Source: Actinomycetes bacterium
GTDB lineage: Bacteria; Actinomycetota; Actinomycetes; S36-B12; UBA5976
Direction of reading: 5' to 3'
Assembly: GCA_021784375.1 (NCBI GenBank)
Contig: JAJXSV010000004.1
Location: 1 to 30,032 of the forward strand
Length of the DNA stretch: 30,032 nt
A model generated the notes under the pieces. The model was not told the origin of the DNA and made no database searches. It saw only the letters and a program-made list of their open reading frames with translations. Below are positions 1-10,367 of the stretch, one piece after another (positions within the stretch are counted from its first letter, which is position 1; every line of letters starts with the position of its first letter). The position numbers were made by a program, and so were the translations under genes.

Positions 1-1
1 C

Positions 2-244
2 ATGAGCCGCATGCCATACCGGGTCTTCCTCAAGTGGAATGCCATGGGCGGCATCGTGTGGGGCGGTGGCGTGGTGGTACTCGGATACGTGTTCGCGCAC
101 TCGCTGCATCGCCTGGAGACGGCGCTCAAGTGGTGGTCGCTCGTGCTCGTCGTCGCCGTGGCCTTCGGTATCTGGCAGGCGCACAAGCAGATCGATGCCG
201 CCATGGAGCGGGTCGAGGATTCGCTCGACGAGCAGGCACCGTGA
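2..244 (+). CDS. DedA/SNARE-associated family membrane protein, C-terminal part
   Basis: The window starts inside this gene; only the last 80 or so codons are seen, and the reading frame is open to the left edge, so the first Met here is probably internal. The visible part begins SRMPYRVFLKWNAMGGIVWG, which matches the conserved end of DedA-family proteins (small hydrophobic ring, then N-A-x-G-G-x-x-W, then a last membrane helix). Two hydrophobic segments (about residues 14-32 and 44-58) are followed by a charged tail. DedA proteins are inner-membrane proteins linked to membrane homeostasis and lipid-carrier flipping. The stop TGA overlaps the GTG start of the next gene by 4 nt, so the two are translationally coupled. 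Confidence 0.75.
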   Translation: MSRMPYRVFLKWNAMGGIVWGGGVVVLGYVFAHSLHRLETALKWWSLVLVVAVAFGIWQAHKQIDAAMERVEDSLDEQAP

Positions 245-1074
245 GGGCACACGGACAGCCGGCCCACGCCGACCCGGTCGCACATGACATCGTCGCCAAC
301 TCGGTCCTGCCGGGAAGGCGCGAACCCGTCCGCTTCCGCACCTCCGATGGCATGCACCTCGTCGGTGAGCTGGCCCTGCCGCTGCGCCCCCCGCGCCACA
401 CCATCGTGTGCCTGCACCCGAACCCGGTGCAGGAGGGCAACATGGACTCCCACGTCCTGCGCAAGCTGGCCTGGCGCTTCCCGGCCCTGTTCGACGTCGC
501 CGTCCTCCGCTTCAACTTCCGTGGCGTGACGTCGCGCGCCGGCACGAGCGAGGGGGAGACGGACGCGGGCGAGCGCGAGGGCCTGGATCTGGCGGCTGCG
601 CTCAGGTTCATCGACCAGCGCGGGCTCCCCGAGCCCTGGATCGTGGGCTGGTCCTTCGGCACCGACGTCACCCTGCGCCATGCCGCAGGCATGCGCATCC
701 AGGGGGCCGTCCTGCTCTCCCCTCCGCTGCGCTGGACCGATGTCGACGACCTGGACCGCTGGGCGGCGAGCGGCAAGCCGCTCGTGTGCCTGGTGCCGGA
801 GTTCGATTCCTTCCTGCAGCCCCAGGAGGCGCGGGAACGTTTCGCACGCATCCCGCAGGCGCAGGTGATCGAGGGCCCCGGCTCGAAGCACCTCTGGGTC
901 GGCGAACTGTCGGTGCGCCAGGCCCTGCAGGGCATCGCGCACGCGGTGGTCGGCGCCGATGCCGAGCTGCCGCACACCTGGCAGGGCCCCATGGAACGAT
1001 GGAACGACATCAAGGGGGCGGCGGTGCCGGTGCCGTTGCAGCACGCGTCACACCCCACGTCGAACCAGCCCTGA
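241..1074 (+). CDS. alpha/beta hydrolase
   Basis: 277-residue alpha/beta-hydrolase-fold protein of unknown substrate. The nucleophile elbow is GWSFG (Ser about residue 138); the acid is probably the Asp of PEFDSF and the base the His of SKHLWVG. An LHPNP oxyanion-type strand near residue 58 and FNFRGV near residue 91 place it with small serine esterases/hydrolases related to dienelactone hydrolase rather than lipases. The start chosen is the GTG whose last bases form the TGA stop of the DedA gene (GTGA overlap); an in-frame ATG lies further upstream but inside the DedA gene. The C-terminal 40 residues are rich in Pro and His and not recognisably conserved. No signal peptide, so cytosolic. Confidence 0.8.
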   Translation: MRAHGQPAHADPVAHDIVANSVLPGRREPVRFRTSDGMHLVGELALPLRPPRHTIVCLHPNPVQEGNMDSHVLRKLAWRFPALFDVAVLRFNFRGVTSRAGTSEGETDAGEREGLDLAAALRFIDQRGLPEPWIVGWSFGTDVTLRHAAGMRIQGAVLLSPPLRWTDVDDLDRWAASGKPLVCLVPEFDSFLQPQEARERFARIPQAQVIEGPGSKHLWVGELSVRQALQGIAHAVVGADAELPHTWQGPMERWNDIKGAAVPVPLQHASHPTSNQP

Positions 1075-1097
1075 ACGAGACGGACGAGAGGATGCCC

Positions 1098-1877
1098 ATG
1101 CTTGCGTACGCGGAGACCGGGTCAGGTCCCGCACTGGTGCTCCTGCACGCCTTCCCGCTCGATCGCACGCTCTGGCGGGATGTCGTCGGGCACATCGCGG
1201 CGAGCGGCTGGCGGGTCATCACGCCTGACCTCCCGGGTTTCGGCGCAAGTGAGGAATCCGTTGGCAGCCTTGAGGATTCCGCTTCGGCGGTGGCGACCCT
1301 CATGAACAACCTGGGTGAGAACGCTGCCGTCATCGGCGGCTGCTCCATGGGCGGGTACGTGGCGCTCGCCTTCGCCGCGCAGTATCCCGACCGCACCGCG
1401 GGCCTGATCCTCACCGACACCAAGGCCAGTGCCGACGGCGATGAGGCACGGGCGAATCGCGAACGCATTGCCCTGCAGGTGCTCGACTCGGGCTCCACGG
1501 CCGCGCTGGCTTCCACCATGCCCGACTCGATGCTCAGCCCATCGACGCTGGCGTCGCGGCCGGAGGTGCGCGAATGGCTGAAGGCGACGATCCTGCAGCA
1601 GCGGCCGACGAGCGTCGCCGCGGCGCAGCGCGCCATGGCGGAGCGGCCGGAGCGCTTCGAGGCACTCCGGGCCCTGCGCGTGCCGGTGCTCAGCCTGCGC
1701 GGCGCCGACGATCTCACGGCTACGGCTGAGGACCACAGGCGCATGGCGGATGCCGCAGGCGATGCCCTGGACGTCGTCGTACCGGGTGCGGGCCACCTGC
1801 TCCCGATCGAGCAGCCGGCCGCCTTCGCGGAGCAGGTCGTCGGGTTCCTGCGTCGGTTGCGCACGCCGTCCTGCTGA
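1098..1877 (+). CDS. alpha/beta fold hydrolase
   Basis: 259-residue alpha/beta hydrolase of the canonical single-domain type. Motifs in order: HAFPLDRTLW after strand 3, DLPGFGAS near residue 44, nucleophile elbow GCSMG (Ser about 83), acid in RGADD, and catalytic His in GAGHLLPIEQP. The family includes esterases, 3-oxoadipate enol-lactonases and C-C hydrolases; which one cannot be told here. An ATG lies at 1092 and another at 1098; the GAGAGG ribosome-binding site at 1086-1091 is 6 nt from 1098 and directly touches 1092, so 1098 is preferred. Starts 23 nt after the previous hydrolase, probably in the same transcript. Confidence 0.8.
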   Translation: MLAYAETGSGPALVLLHAFPLDRTLWRDVVGHIAASGWRVITPDLPGFGASEESVGSLEDSASAVATLMNNLGENAAVIGGCSMGGYVALAFAAQYPDRTAGLILTDTKASADGDEARANRERIALQVLDSGSTAALASTMPDSMLSPSTLASRPEVREWLKATILQQRPTSVAAAQRAMAERPERFEALRALRVPVLSLRGADDLTATAEDHRRMADAAGDALDVVVPGAGHLLPIEQPAAFAEQVVGFLRRLRTPSC

Positions 1878-1944
1878 TCGGCGCACGCGCAGGTCGAGCG
1901 GCGTCACGGATGCGCGTGCAGCGCCCGCTGTGCGGCGCCGCGCG

Positions 1945-1950
1945 TAGGGT
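1945..1950 (+). promoter_or_regulatory. candidate -10 element (TAGGGT) of the thiolase gene
   Basis: TAGGGT in the 100-bp gap between the hydrolase and the thiolase fits the actinobacterial -10 TANNNT. No convincing -35 is seen. The start would be about 20 nt upstream of the ATG, leaving a short leader carrying the AGGAGG ribosome-binding site at 1968-1973. Confidence 0.4.
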
Positions 1951-1977
1951 TCGAGGGCACCACCTTCAGGAGGTCTC

Positions 1978-3159
1978 ATGTCCGCGTCGGTCATCATCGG
2001 GGGAGCACGCACGCCGATCGGACGGTTGCTCGGCAGCCTCAAGGACCTCACCGCCGCGGACCTGGGGGCGCACGCGATCCGGCACGCGCTCGAGCGGTCC
2101 CATGTGGCGCCCGATCTCGTCCAACACGTGCTCATGGGGAACGTCATCCAGGCCGGGAACGGGCAGAATCCGGCGCGCCAGGCGGCCGTGGCGGCCGGCA
2201 TCGGCATGCACGTCCCGGCACTCACGATCAACAAGGTCTGCCTGTCGTCGCTCGAAGCCATCGCCTACGCGGACTTCATGATCCGAGCCGGCGAGGCCGA
2301 CTGCATCGTGGCCGGCGGCATGGAGTCCATGACGCGCGCGCCGCACTTGCTGCCGGGCGGACGCGAGGGCGTGAAGTACGGATCCTGGGAGCTGCTCGAC
2401 TCCATCGCCGAGGACGCGCTCACCGACTCCTTCGAGCGCGTGTCCATGGGAACCAGCACCGATCGGTACAACGACGACCACGTGCACCTCAGCCGCGAGG
2501 AGCAGGACGCCTTCGCGGTGCGCTCGCACCAGCGGGCGCACTCGGCCACCAGCAGCGGCGTGTTCGCTCACGAGCTGGCACCCATCAGCATCCCGCAACG
2601 CAAGGGTCCCGACGTCGTGCTCGGTCACGATGAGGGCGTGCGCGGCGACGTCAGCATGGAGTCACTGGCCAGGCTGCGACCGGCCTTCGTCGACGGCGGC
2701 ACCGTCACGGCCGGCAACGCGTCACAGATCTCCGACGGCGCGGCGGCGGTCGTCGTCATGTCGAAGGCGCGCGCGGAAGCACTGGGCCTGCAGTGGATCG
2801 CGGAGGTCGTCAGCACGGCCTCGGTCGCCGGTCCCGATCCCTCGCTGGCCTTCCAGCCCGCCAACGCCACTGCGGCAGCGCTCGCCAAGTCCGGGCTCAC
2901 CGTGCATGACCTCGCGCTCGTGGAATTCAACGAGGCCTTCGCCGCCGTCGGCCTCAGCTCCCAGCGCAAGCTCAGTATCCCCGACGACATCCTCAACGTG
3001 AACGGTGGGGCGATCGCCATGGGCCATCCGGTGGGGATGTCGGGAGCGCGCCTGACGCTGCACCTGGCCCTCGAACTGGGCCGGCGCGGCGGTGGCTACG
3101 GGGCGGCCGCCCTGTGCGGTGGCGGCGGCCAGGGGAACGCGATCATCCTCAAGGTCTGA
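1978..3159 (+). CDS. acetyl-CoA C-acyltransferase (thiolase)
   Basis: 393-residue thiolase, the normal length for the family. It condenses two acyl-CoAs or cleaves 3-ketoacyl-CoA in the cytosol. All active-site residues are present: nucleophile Cys88 in INKVCLSS, His350 in GHPVGMSGAR, and Cys380 in the C-terminal CGGGGQGNA. The GGMESMT motif near residue 107 and NVNGGAIA near residue 341 are also typical. The start has a near-perfect AGGAGG 4 nt upstream. The sequence fits the acetyl-CoA acetyltransferase (AtoB/FadA) group; biosynthetic versus degradative use cannot be decided, since no HMG-CoA, PHB or beta-oxidation genes lie beside it. Followed after 20 nt by the thioredoxin-like gene. Confidence 0.9.
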   Translation: MSASVIIGGARTPIGRLLGSLKDLTAADLGAHAIRHALERSHVAPDLVQHVLMGNVIQAGNGQNPARQAAVAAGIGMHVPALTINKVCLSSLEAIAYADFMIRAGEADCIVAGGMESMTRAPHLLPGGREGVKYGSWELLDSIAEDALTDSFERVSMGTSTDRYNDDHVHLSREEQDAFAVRSHQRAHSATSSGVFAHELAPISIPQRKGPDVVLGHDEGVRGDVSMESLARLRPAFVDGGTVTAGNASQISDGAAAVVVMSKARAEALGLQWIAEVVSTASVAGPDPSLAFQPANATAAALAKSGLTVHDLALVEFNEAFAAVGLSSQRKLSIPDDILNVNGGAIAMGHPVGMSGARLTLHLALELGRRGGGYGAAALCGGGGQGNAIILKV

Positions 3160-3179
3160 GATTTGGCAGGATTGCCCCC

Positions 3180-4085
3180 ATGGCCGATATGAACATGCAC
3201 GGGGTCATCGACCTCGGGGCGCTCTCGACTGCCCGCAAGCAGGAGGCCGCAGCCGCGGTCGCCAAGGCGAGTGCGCCCGCCGGCGTCATCATCGACGTCA
3301 CCGACGCCACCTTCGAGCGGGATGTCCTGCAGAAGTCGGCACAGGTGCCGGTGGTGCTGGACTTCTGGGCGACCTGGTGTGCGCCCTGCCGCCAGCTGTC
3401 GCCGATCCTGGAGAAACTGGCCGCCGAGTACGGCGGGCGCATCATCCTCGCCAAGGTGGACTCCGACGCCAACCCGGCGCTCTCCCAGGCCTTCCGCGTG
3501 CAATCCATCCCCTCCGTGTTCGCACTCATCGCGGGGCAGCCGGTGCCGATGTTCCAAGGGGCGCTGCCCGAACCCCAGGTGCGCCAGGTGTTCGAGAAGC
3601 TGCTCGAGGCAGCGGCGCAGGCCGGGGTGACCGGCACCGTCGACGGTGCGACGCCGGCGAGCGCACCCGAGGAGCCGGCGGAGGACCCGCGCTACGTCGC
3701 CGTGCATGAGGCCATCGAGGCCGGGCAGTTCGACCTGGCAGCACAGGCGGCCAAGGTGCTCCTGGAGGCCCGCGATCCCGAGGGACCGGCCCTCCTCGCC
3801 TACGTCGCCATGCGCCAGCGCATGGCCACGACGGACGAGGCCCTGGCACGTGCGGCCTTCGCGGCGGCACCGCACCTGGTGCAGGCGCTACTGGGCGTCA
3901 GCGACTTCGACTTCTTCACGGTGGGACCGAAGCCGGTGTACGACCGGCTGGTGGAAGCCCTGCGCGGGAGTGCCGGGGAGGACCGCGACGGGATCAAGCA
4001 GCGCCTGCTCGACTACTTCGCGATCGACGGCGCCACGCCGGATTCCATCGCGGCCCGCAAGGCCATGACGGCCGCGCTCTTCTGA
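3180..4085 (+). CDS. thioredoxin-TPR protein (co-chaperedoxin-like)
   Basis: 301 residues. A 38-residue N-terminal tail precedes a thioredoxin domain (about 39-145) with the intact active site WCAPC (Cys67, Cys70) and the cis-Pro loop SIPSVFA. An Ala/Pro/Glu linker leads to an alpha-helical TPR-like region (about 170-270) with repeated A-rich helices, ending in DGIKQRLLDYFAIDG, a C-terminal pattern typical of YbbN/CnoX proteins. E. coli CnoX protects substrates from overoxidation and hands them to GroEL and DnaK; its own CXXC is degenerate, whereas this one keeps both cysteines and could be redox-active. The start at 3180 has no Shine-Dalgarno, but CAGGAT lies 7 nt upstream, so a leaderless transcript is possible. 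Confidence 0.85.
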   Translation: MADMNMHGVIDLGALSTARKQEAAAAVAKASAPAGVIIDVTDATFERDVLQKSAQVPVVLDFWATWCAPCRQLSPILEKLAAEYGGRIILAKVDSDANPALSQAFRVQSIPSVFALIAGQPVPMFQGALPEPQVRQVFEKLLEAAAQAGVTGTVDGATPASAPEEPAEDPRYVAVHEAIEAGQFDLAAQAAKVLLEARDPEGPALLAYVAMRQRMATTDEALARAAFAAAPHLVQALLGVSDFDFFTVGPKPVYDRLVEALRGSAGEDRDGIKQRLLDYFAIDGATPDSIAARKAMTAALF

Positions 4086-4124
4086 GGGGTGGGGCCAGGC
4101 ACGCCGGCGGTGCTGGCCCCCCTC
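4084..4124. terminator. bidirectional hairpin terminator between trx-TPR and glgB
   Basis: GGGGCCAG (4091-4098) pairs with CTGGCCCC (4113-4120); CAC/GTG extends the stem after one bulged G, and GAGGGG/CCCCTC at 4084-4089 and 4119-4124 offers an alternative outer stem. It sits between two convergent genes. There is no T-run, as is usual in actinobacteria. Confidence 0.7.
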
Positions 4125-4149
4125 GATCCCGTGGACGATGCCCCGGGGA

Positions 4150-6341
4150 CTACGCGCTCGGCTTGAACCACACGGTGGCCATCGGAGGCACGATGATCTG
4201 TGCCGACGCCGGACGCCCGTAATGCGGGACGTTGACGGCAGTGATGGACGCACCGTTGGTGAGGCCGGAGCCGCCGAACTCCACATCGTCCGTGTTCAGC
4301 ACCTCCAGCCACTCGCCAGCAGAGGGCAGGGCGATGGTGTGCGAGGTCAACGGCACCGGGGAGAAGTTGGTGATGCTCGCCATCACCTCGCCGTCATGGC
4401 CGTGCCGCAGCCAGGCGAAGGTGTTGTGCGCTGCGTCATCGGAGTCGAGCCACTCGAACCCCAGCGGCTCGTTGTCACGTTGCCACAGCGCCGGGGTCTC
4501 GCGGTACAGCCGGTTCAGCTCGCGCACCGCGGCCTGCACACCCTGGTGCTCTGCGAACTGCAACAGCCACCAGTCGAGCGAGTTGCCGGAATTCCACTCG
4601 GCTGACTGGGCGAACTCCGATCCCATGAACAGCAGTTGCTTGCCGGGGTGCGCCCACATGAAGCCGAGGTAGGCGCGCAGCGAGGCCAGCTTCTGCCAGC
4701 GGTCACCGGGCATGCGGTCGATGAGCGAGCCCTTCCCATGGACCACCTCGTCATGCGAGATGGGCAGGATGAACTTCTCGCTCCACGCGTACACGAGCGA
4801 GAAGGTCATCTCGTTGTGGTGGTATTGCTTGTAGATGGGGTCGAGCTTCATGTACTCGAGGGAGTCGTGCATCCAGCCCATGTTCCACTTGAGCCCAAAT
4901 CCCAGCCCGCCCCATTGCACGTCGTTGGTGACGCCCGGCCACGCCGTCGACTCCTCAGCGATGGCGATGACGCCGGGGTCGCGCGCGGCCAGCACGGACG
5001 TCATCTCGCGCATGAACTCCACTGCCTCCAGGTTCTCGCGGCCGCCGTACTGGTTGGGTGCCCATTGGCCCTCCTCGCGCGAGTAGTCGAGGTACAGCAT
5101 CGAGGCTACGGCGTCCACGCGCAGCGCGTCCACGTGGAACTGCTCGACCCAGAAGACGGCATTGGCGACGAGGAAATTGCGGACCTCGGTGCGGCCGAAG
5201 TCGAAGATGTAGGTGCCCCAGTCCATGTGCTCGCCGCGTCGCGGATCCGGGTGCTCGTACAGGGGGGTGCCGTCGAAGCGGCCGAGTGCCCAGTCGTCCT
5301 TGGGGAAGTGCGCCGGCACCCAGTCGACGATCACGCCGATGCCCGCGTTGTGCAGGGTGTCGATGAGGAAGCGCAGGTCATCGGGATCACCGAAGCGCGC
5401 AGTCGGCGAGAAGTACCCGGTGACCTGGTAACCCCAGGACGGCTCGAAGGGGTGACTGGCGACGGGCAGGAACTCCACGTGCGTGAAGCCCTGCTCGAGC
5501 ACGTACTCGGTGAGCTGCACGGCGAGTTGGCGGTAGCTGAGGCCGCGCCGCCAGGAGCCGAGGTGCACCTCGTACACGCTCATGGGGGCGTTGCGCGGGT
5601 CGACCGACGCGCGTCGGCTGATCCAGTCGTCATCGGTCCACTGGTAGCCGGGGGTGAAGACCACCGAGGCGGTCGCTGGTGGCACCTCACTGAATTGCGC
5701 AAGCGGATCGGCCTTGTCCCGCATGATGCCGTCCGGTCCGGTGATGCGGTACTTGTACGACTCCCCATCGCCGACGAAGGGGACGAACAGTTCCCACACG
5801 CCGCTGATGCCGAGGGAGCGCATGGGGTGCGCCGATCCGTCCCAGTGGTTGAAGTTGCCGACGACCTGCACGCCACGGGCGTTGGGGGCCCACACTGCGA
5901 ACGCGGTCCCGGTCACGTCGCCCATGGGCGACGCGTACTTCCGGGTGTGCGCGCCCAGGACGTTGAACATGTCCTGGTGTTGGCCGCCGCGCAGCAGGTG
6001 CAGGTCGAAGTCGCCGAGCGTGGGCAGGAAGCGGTACGGGTCGTCAGCCGGGATGGCATCCCCGGAGTAGCGCACCTCGAGGCGGTAGTCGGGTACCGCC
6101 TCACCGGGCACGACGACGGCCCACACACCACGGTGCTCGTGCTTGGCCGCGAAGCGCCCCTCCGCCGTGACGACCACCACGCTCAACGCGTAGGGCCGGA
6201 GGACGCGGATGGTGCAGGCGCCGGCGAAGGGGTGGGGGCCCAGCACGCTGTGCGGGTCGTAGTAGCGCCCGTCGACGATGGCGTCGATGACCCCGAAATC
6301 AACCGGCGCCAACTTCAGGTCGGCACTTGCTTGCGGTCCCA

Positions 6342-6342
<1 letters not shown>
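4150..6342 (-). CDS. glgB: 1,4-alpha-glucan branching enzyme
   Basis: 730-residue GH13 branching enzyme, which cuts alpha-1,4-glucan chains and rejoins them as alpha-1,6 branches in glycogen or related glucan. Domains in order: N-terminal carbohydrate-binding modules (about 15-235, with HSVLGPHP and GNFNHWDG typical of GlgB), the (beta/alpha)8 catalytic domain, and a C-terminal beta domain. Catalytic residues are visible: nucleophile Asp410 (DALRVDAV), acid/base Glu463 (IAEES) and Asp531 (SHDEVVHGKGS). The ATG at 6342 overlaps the TGA of glgE by one base, with GAGGAG 6 nt upstream; a GTG at 6345 is possible but sits too close to that site. Translationally coupled to glgE. Confidence 0.97.
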
Positions 6343-8483
<2,141 letters not shown>

Positions 8484-8490
8484 GGGAGTA

Positions 8491-8496
8491 ACCGTA
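8491..8496 (-). promoter_or_regulatory. -10 element (TACGGT) of glgE
   Basis: On the minus strand TACGGT is followed by 7 nt and then the GTG at 8483. No -35 consensus is seen. It supports a leaderless glgE-glgB mRNA, or, if translation starts at 8309, a leader of about 170 nt. Confidence 0.55.
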
Positions 8497-8549
8497 TTGA
8501 CTGCATGCCGCGATGGGCAGGGGCGTGACCCGACCAATGCGAAATCGTT

Positions 8550-8564
8550 GCCGTGTTTCACGGC
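8550..8564. promoter_or_regulatory. perfect palindrome overlapping the -35 region of the HAD gene
   Basis: GCCGTGTTTCACGGC: 6-bp perfect arms around a TTT centre, 10 bp upstream of the TACGAT -10 of the HAD gene and inside the divergent spacer with glgE. This is a plausible operator; the regulator is unknown. Confidence 0.45.
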
Positions 8565-8574
8565 TTTGCGTGGA

Positions 8575-8580
8575 TACGAT
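8575..8580 (+). promoter_or_regulatory. -10 element (TACGAT) of the HAD gene, leaderless
   Basis: TACGAT, then 6 nt, then ATG at 8587. No Shine-Dalgarno sequence can fit between them. Confidence 0.65.
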
Positions 8581-8586
8581 CCCGGT

Positions 8587-9237
8587 ATGGCTTCGGAGAT
8601 GCGCGCCTTGGTCGTCGACTGGGGAGGCGTCCTCACGGGGAGCGTCGACTCGGGGCTGCAGAAGTTCCTCGACGGCGAGACCTTCGACTTGCGCGCCTAC
8701 GGCGCGGTGCTCGGTGAGTGGATGGGCGAGATCGCGCGGGTGGAGGCGCACCTGAATCCCATCCACGCGCTCGAGCGCGGCGAGTTGGACGTGCCCGACT
8801 TCGAGGCCAAGCTGGCAGCCGCCATGTCCGCGCGCACGGGTGTCGCGTACGACCCGGAGGGGCTCATCTCGCGCATGTTCCGGCACTTCGGCACGGCGCA
8901 CGAGATGTACGCCCTGGTGCGCAGGGCCCGGGAGCAGGGCATTGCCACCGCCTTGCTCTCGAACTCATGGGGCAACGAGTACCCGCGCGACATGTGGACC
9001 GACATGTTCGATGTCGTCGTCATCTCGGGTGAGGTCGGCATGCGCAAGCCGGAGCCGCGCATCTACCAGTTGGTGTGCGATCGACTCGGTGTGCAGCCGC
9101 AGCAGTGCGTGTTCGTGGATGACATGCACTACAACGTCGAGGCCGCGGTGCGGTTGGGTTGGGTCGGCGTGCATCACCGCTCGTATGCGGAGACCGCGGC
9201 CGAGCTTGAGGCGATCTTCGGCGTTCCGCTGGCATGA
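8587..9237 (+). CDS. HAD-IA family hydrolase
   Basis: 216-residue haloacid-dehalogenase superfamily phosphatase. Motif I is VVDWGGVL with nucleophile Asp11; the usual second Asp of DxD is replaced by Gly, as in the YihX/ACAD10-type DFGGVL subgroup. Motif II is the Ser of LLSNSW, motif III the Lys of MRKPEP, and motif IV FVDDMHYN. The alpha-helical cap (about 20-100) is the small C1 type. YihX acts on alpha-glucose-1-phosphate, so a sugar-phosphate substrate would suit the divergent neighbour glgE, but that is inference. The start is set by the -10 six nt upstream. The stop lies 7 nt before the next gene. Confidence 0.88.
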   Translation: MASEMRALVVDWGGVLTGSVDSGLQKFLDGETFDLRAYGAVLGEWMGEIARVEAHLNPIHALERGELDVPDFEAKLAAAMSARTGVAYDPEGLISRMFRHFGTAHEMYALVRRAREQGIATALLSNSWGNEYPRDMWTDMFDVVVISGEVGMRKPEPRIYQLVCDRLGVQPQQCVFVDDMHYNVEAAVRLGWVGVHHRSYAETAAELEAIFGVPLA

Positions 9238-9244
9238 TGCAGGC

Positions 9245-9613
9245 ATGCGCGTCTACATACCGGTGACCGTCGCGGACGTGGAACGGCGTCGCTCCGAGGG
9301 CTATTGGACGATCCCGACCCGTCGGGCATGGGCCGTGAACCGCCAGTTGGCGTTGGCCCTGCCCGATGAGGACGAGGAGGAGCGGGAGTTCATCGCCTCG
9401 CTCACGGCCGCGAACGCATCAGCCTCACGGCTCGCCATTGCAGCCGATGTGCCACCGACCATGCTCGGGGACGAGGGTGTGAACGGCGAGGTCGATGTGG
9501 CGGGGATGCTGCGCACGGGTGACATCGCCTGCCTGCTGCGCGTGGACCCGGACGACGACGAGCAACTGCTGTGGTTCGCGCCGACGGAATTCGACGAGTT
9601 CCTGGGGCTGTAG
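9245..9613 (+). CDS. DUF6912 family protein
   Basis: 122-residue soluble, acidic protein of unknown function. The opening MRVYIPVTVADVERRR and the closing acidic segment with EQLLWFAPTEFDEFLG resemble the actinobacterial DUF6912 family, which often lies beside HAD phosphatase genes. No catalytic motif, signal peptide or membrane segment is visible. It starts 7 nt after the HAD stop; CATGAT lies 6 nt upstream of the ATG and overlaps that stop codon, so it may have its own leaderless start as well as being cotranscribed. Confidence 0.7.
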   Translation: MRVYIPVTVADVERRRSEGYWTIPTRRAWAVNRQLALALPDEDEEEREFIASLTAANASASRLAIAADVPPTMLGDEGVNGEVDVAGMLRTGDIACLLRVDPDDDEQLLWFAPTEFDEFLGL

Positions 9614-9647
9614 TGCCACGCCGCTTCGTGAGCAGTGCCGCGGCCGG

Positions 9648-10094
9648 CTAGTAGAGCGACTCGCACTCGGCCTTGATGGCCTCGAGCAACCGATCCCTGA
9701 TGATGCCCTCTGCGAGCGGGCTGGCGACGCCGATGTGTGCCTGCACGGTTCCCGCATAGTGCAGCACGCAGTTGAGGACGTGGTCCTCGATCGCGATGTG
9801 GCCCTGCATGGAGATGTCGAAACCGGTGACGGTGACCGTGACGTCCGCTCCGGCCTGCAGCCAGCGCCGCTCCTCGACCACTTCGATGCTGTCGGACTTC
9901 AGGTACGCACGACCGGCCGCTGGCGCCTCGATGGTGCGGAGCACCCGGGTGACGTTGCCCTCCACCGTGGCATGGGCATTCGCAGCGCCACCGGCGTGCG
10001 CGATGCGCTCGAGATCCACTGCGTTCTGGAGCTGGGCGCGCACCGCTCCAGCAGTGTTGGGAATGGAGATGGTCATGTCGATTGCTTTTGCCAC
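9648..10094 (-). CDS. DUF2505 family protein
   Basis: 148-residue protein matching the actinobacterial DUF2505 family, whose fold resembles the START/SRPBCC lipid-binding type: an N-terminal strand followed by a helix, alternating beta strands (about 40-105), and a long C-terminal helix ending IIRDRLLEAIKAECESLY. Function unknown. No signal peptide or membrane segment. The GTG start at 10094 is preferred over an ATG 18 nt downstream because TATGCT stands 6 nt upstream of it, as at other leaderless genes here. It is convergent with the DUF6912 gene across 34 bp. Confidence 0.8.
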   Translation of the reverse strand: MAKAIDMTISIPNTAGAVRAQLQNAVDLERIAHAGGAANAHATVEGNVTRVLRTIEAPAAGRAYLKSDSIEVVEERRWLQAGADVTVTVTGFDISMQGHIAIEDHVLNCVLHYAGTVQAHIGVASPLAEGIIRDRLLEAIKAECESLY

Positions 10095-10100
10095 GACATC

Positions 10101-10106
10101 AGCATA
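10101..10106 (-). promoter_or_regulatory. -10 element (TATGCT) of the DUF2505 gene, leaderless
   Basis: On the minus strand TATGCT, then GATGTC (6 nt), then the GTG start at 10094. Confidence 0.6.
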
Positions 10107-10124
10107 TTGACCTTGCCCCCGTTT

Positions 10125-10176
10125 GCGACCGCCGCAGGTCCGATTCCCTGAACCGGTCCGGTACCGGGGCGGTCGC
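10125..10176 (-). terminator. inverted repeat after the PspC operon, probable terminator
   Basis: GCGACCGCC (10125-10133) and GGCGGTCGC (10168-10176) are perfect 9-bp arms. The loop side carries the palindrome CCGGTACCGG (10158-10167) directly against the right arm. It lies 5 bp beyond the stop of the small membrane protein, and its far arm reaches the -35 area of the DUF2505 gene, so a second role as operator is possible. Confidence 0.55.
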
Positions 10177-10181
10177 TGGCG

Positions 10182-10367
10182 TCACCGCCGCGAATTGCGC
10201 AGGGCGCTCGCCATGCCGCCGATGCCGAAGGCCAGCAAGGCGCCGGGCAACAGCCACTTGAGGTCGACGGAGATCCCGCCGTACTCGTCGAGCAGGACCG
10301 CGCCACTGCCCAGGAGGAACAGCACTCCCCAGACGAAGGCGGTGAGATCGAAGCCGTGCCTACGCAT
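10182..10367 (-). CDS. small two-helix membrane protein (LiaF-TM/DUF5668-like)
   Basis: 61 residues: MRRHGFDLTAF, a first membrane helix (about 9-27), a short loop DEYGGISVD, a second helix (about 37-53) and a basic tail. This two-helix pattern with an LD-G-I-S-x-D loop resembles the membrane unit of LiaI/LiaF-type proteins. The ATG overlaps the end of the PspC gene by 8 nt and has GGAGGT 7 nt upstream. Its position inside the PspC operon suggests a role in the same envelope-stress response, probably as a partner in the membrane. Confidence 0.7.
   Translation of the reverse strand: MRRHGFDLTAFVWGVLFLLGSGAVLLDEYGGISVDLKWLLPGALLAFGIGGMASALRNSRR

Noticed and set aside
8484..8636. Longer glgE starting near 8636
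   Set aside because: It would run through the HAD promoter and the start of the HAD gene; the leaderless promoter signal is at 8491-8496.
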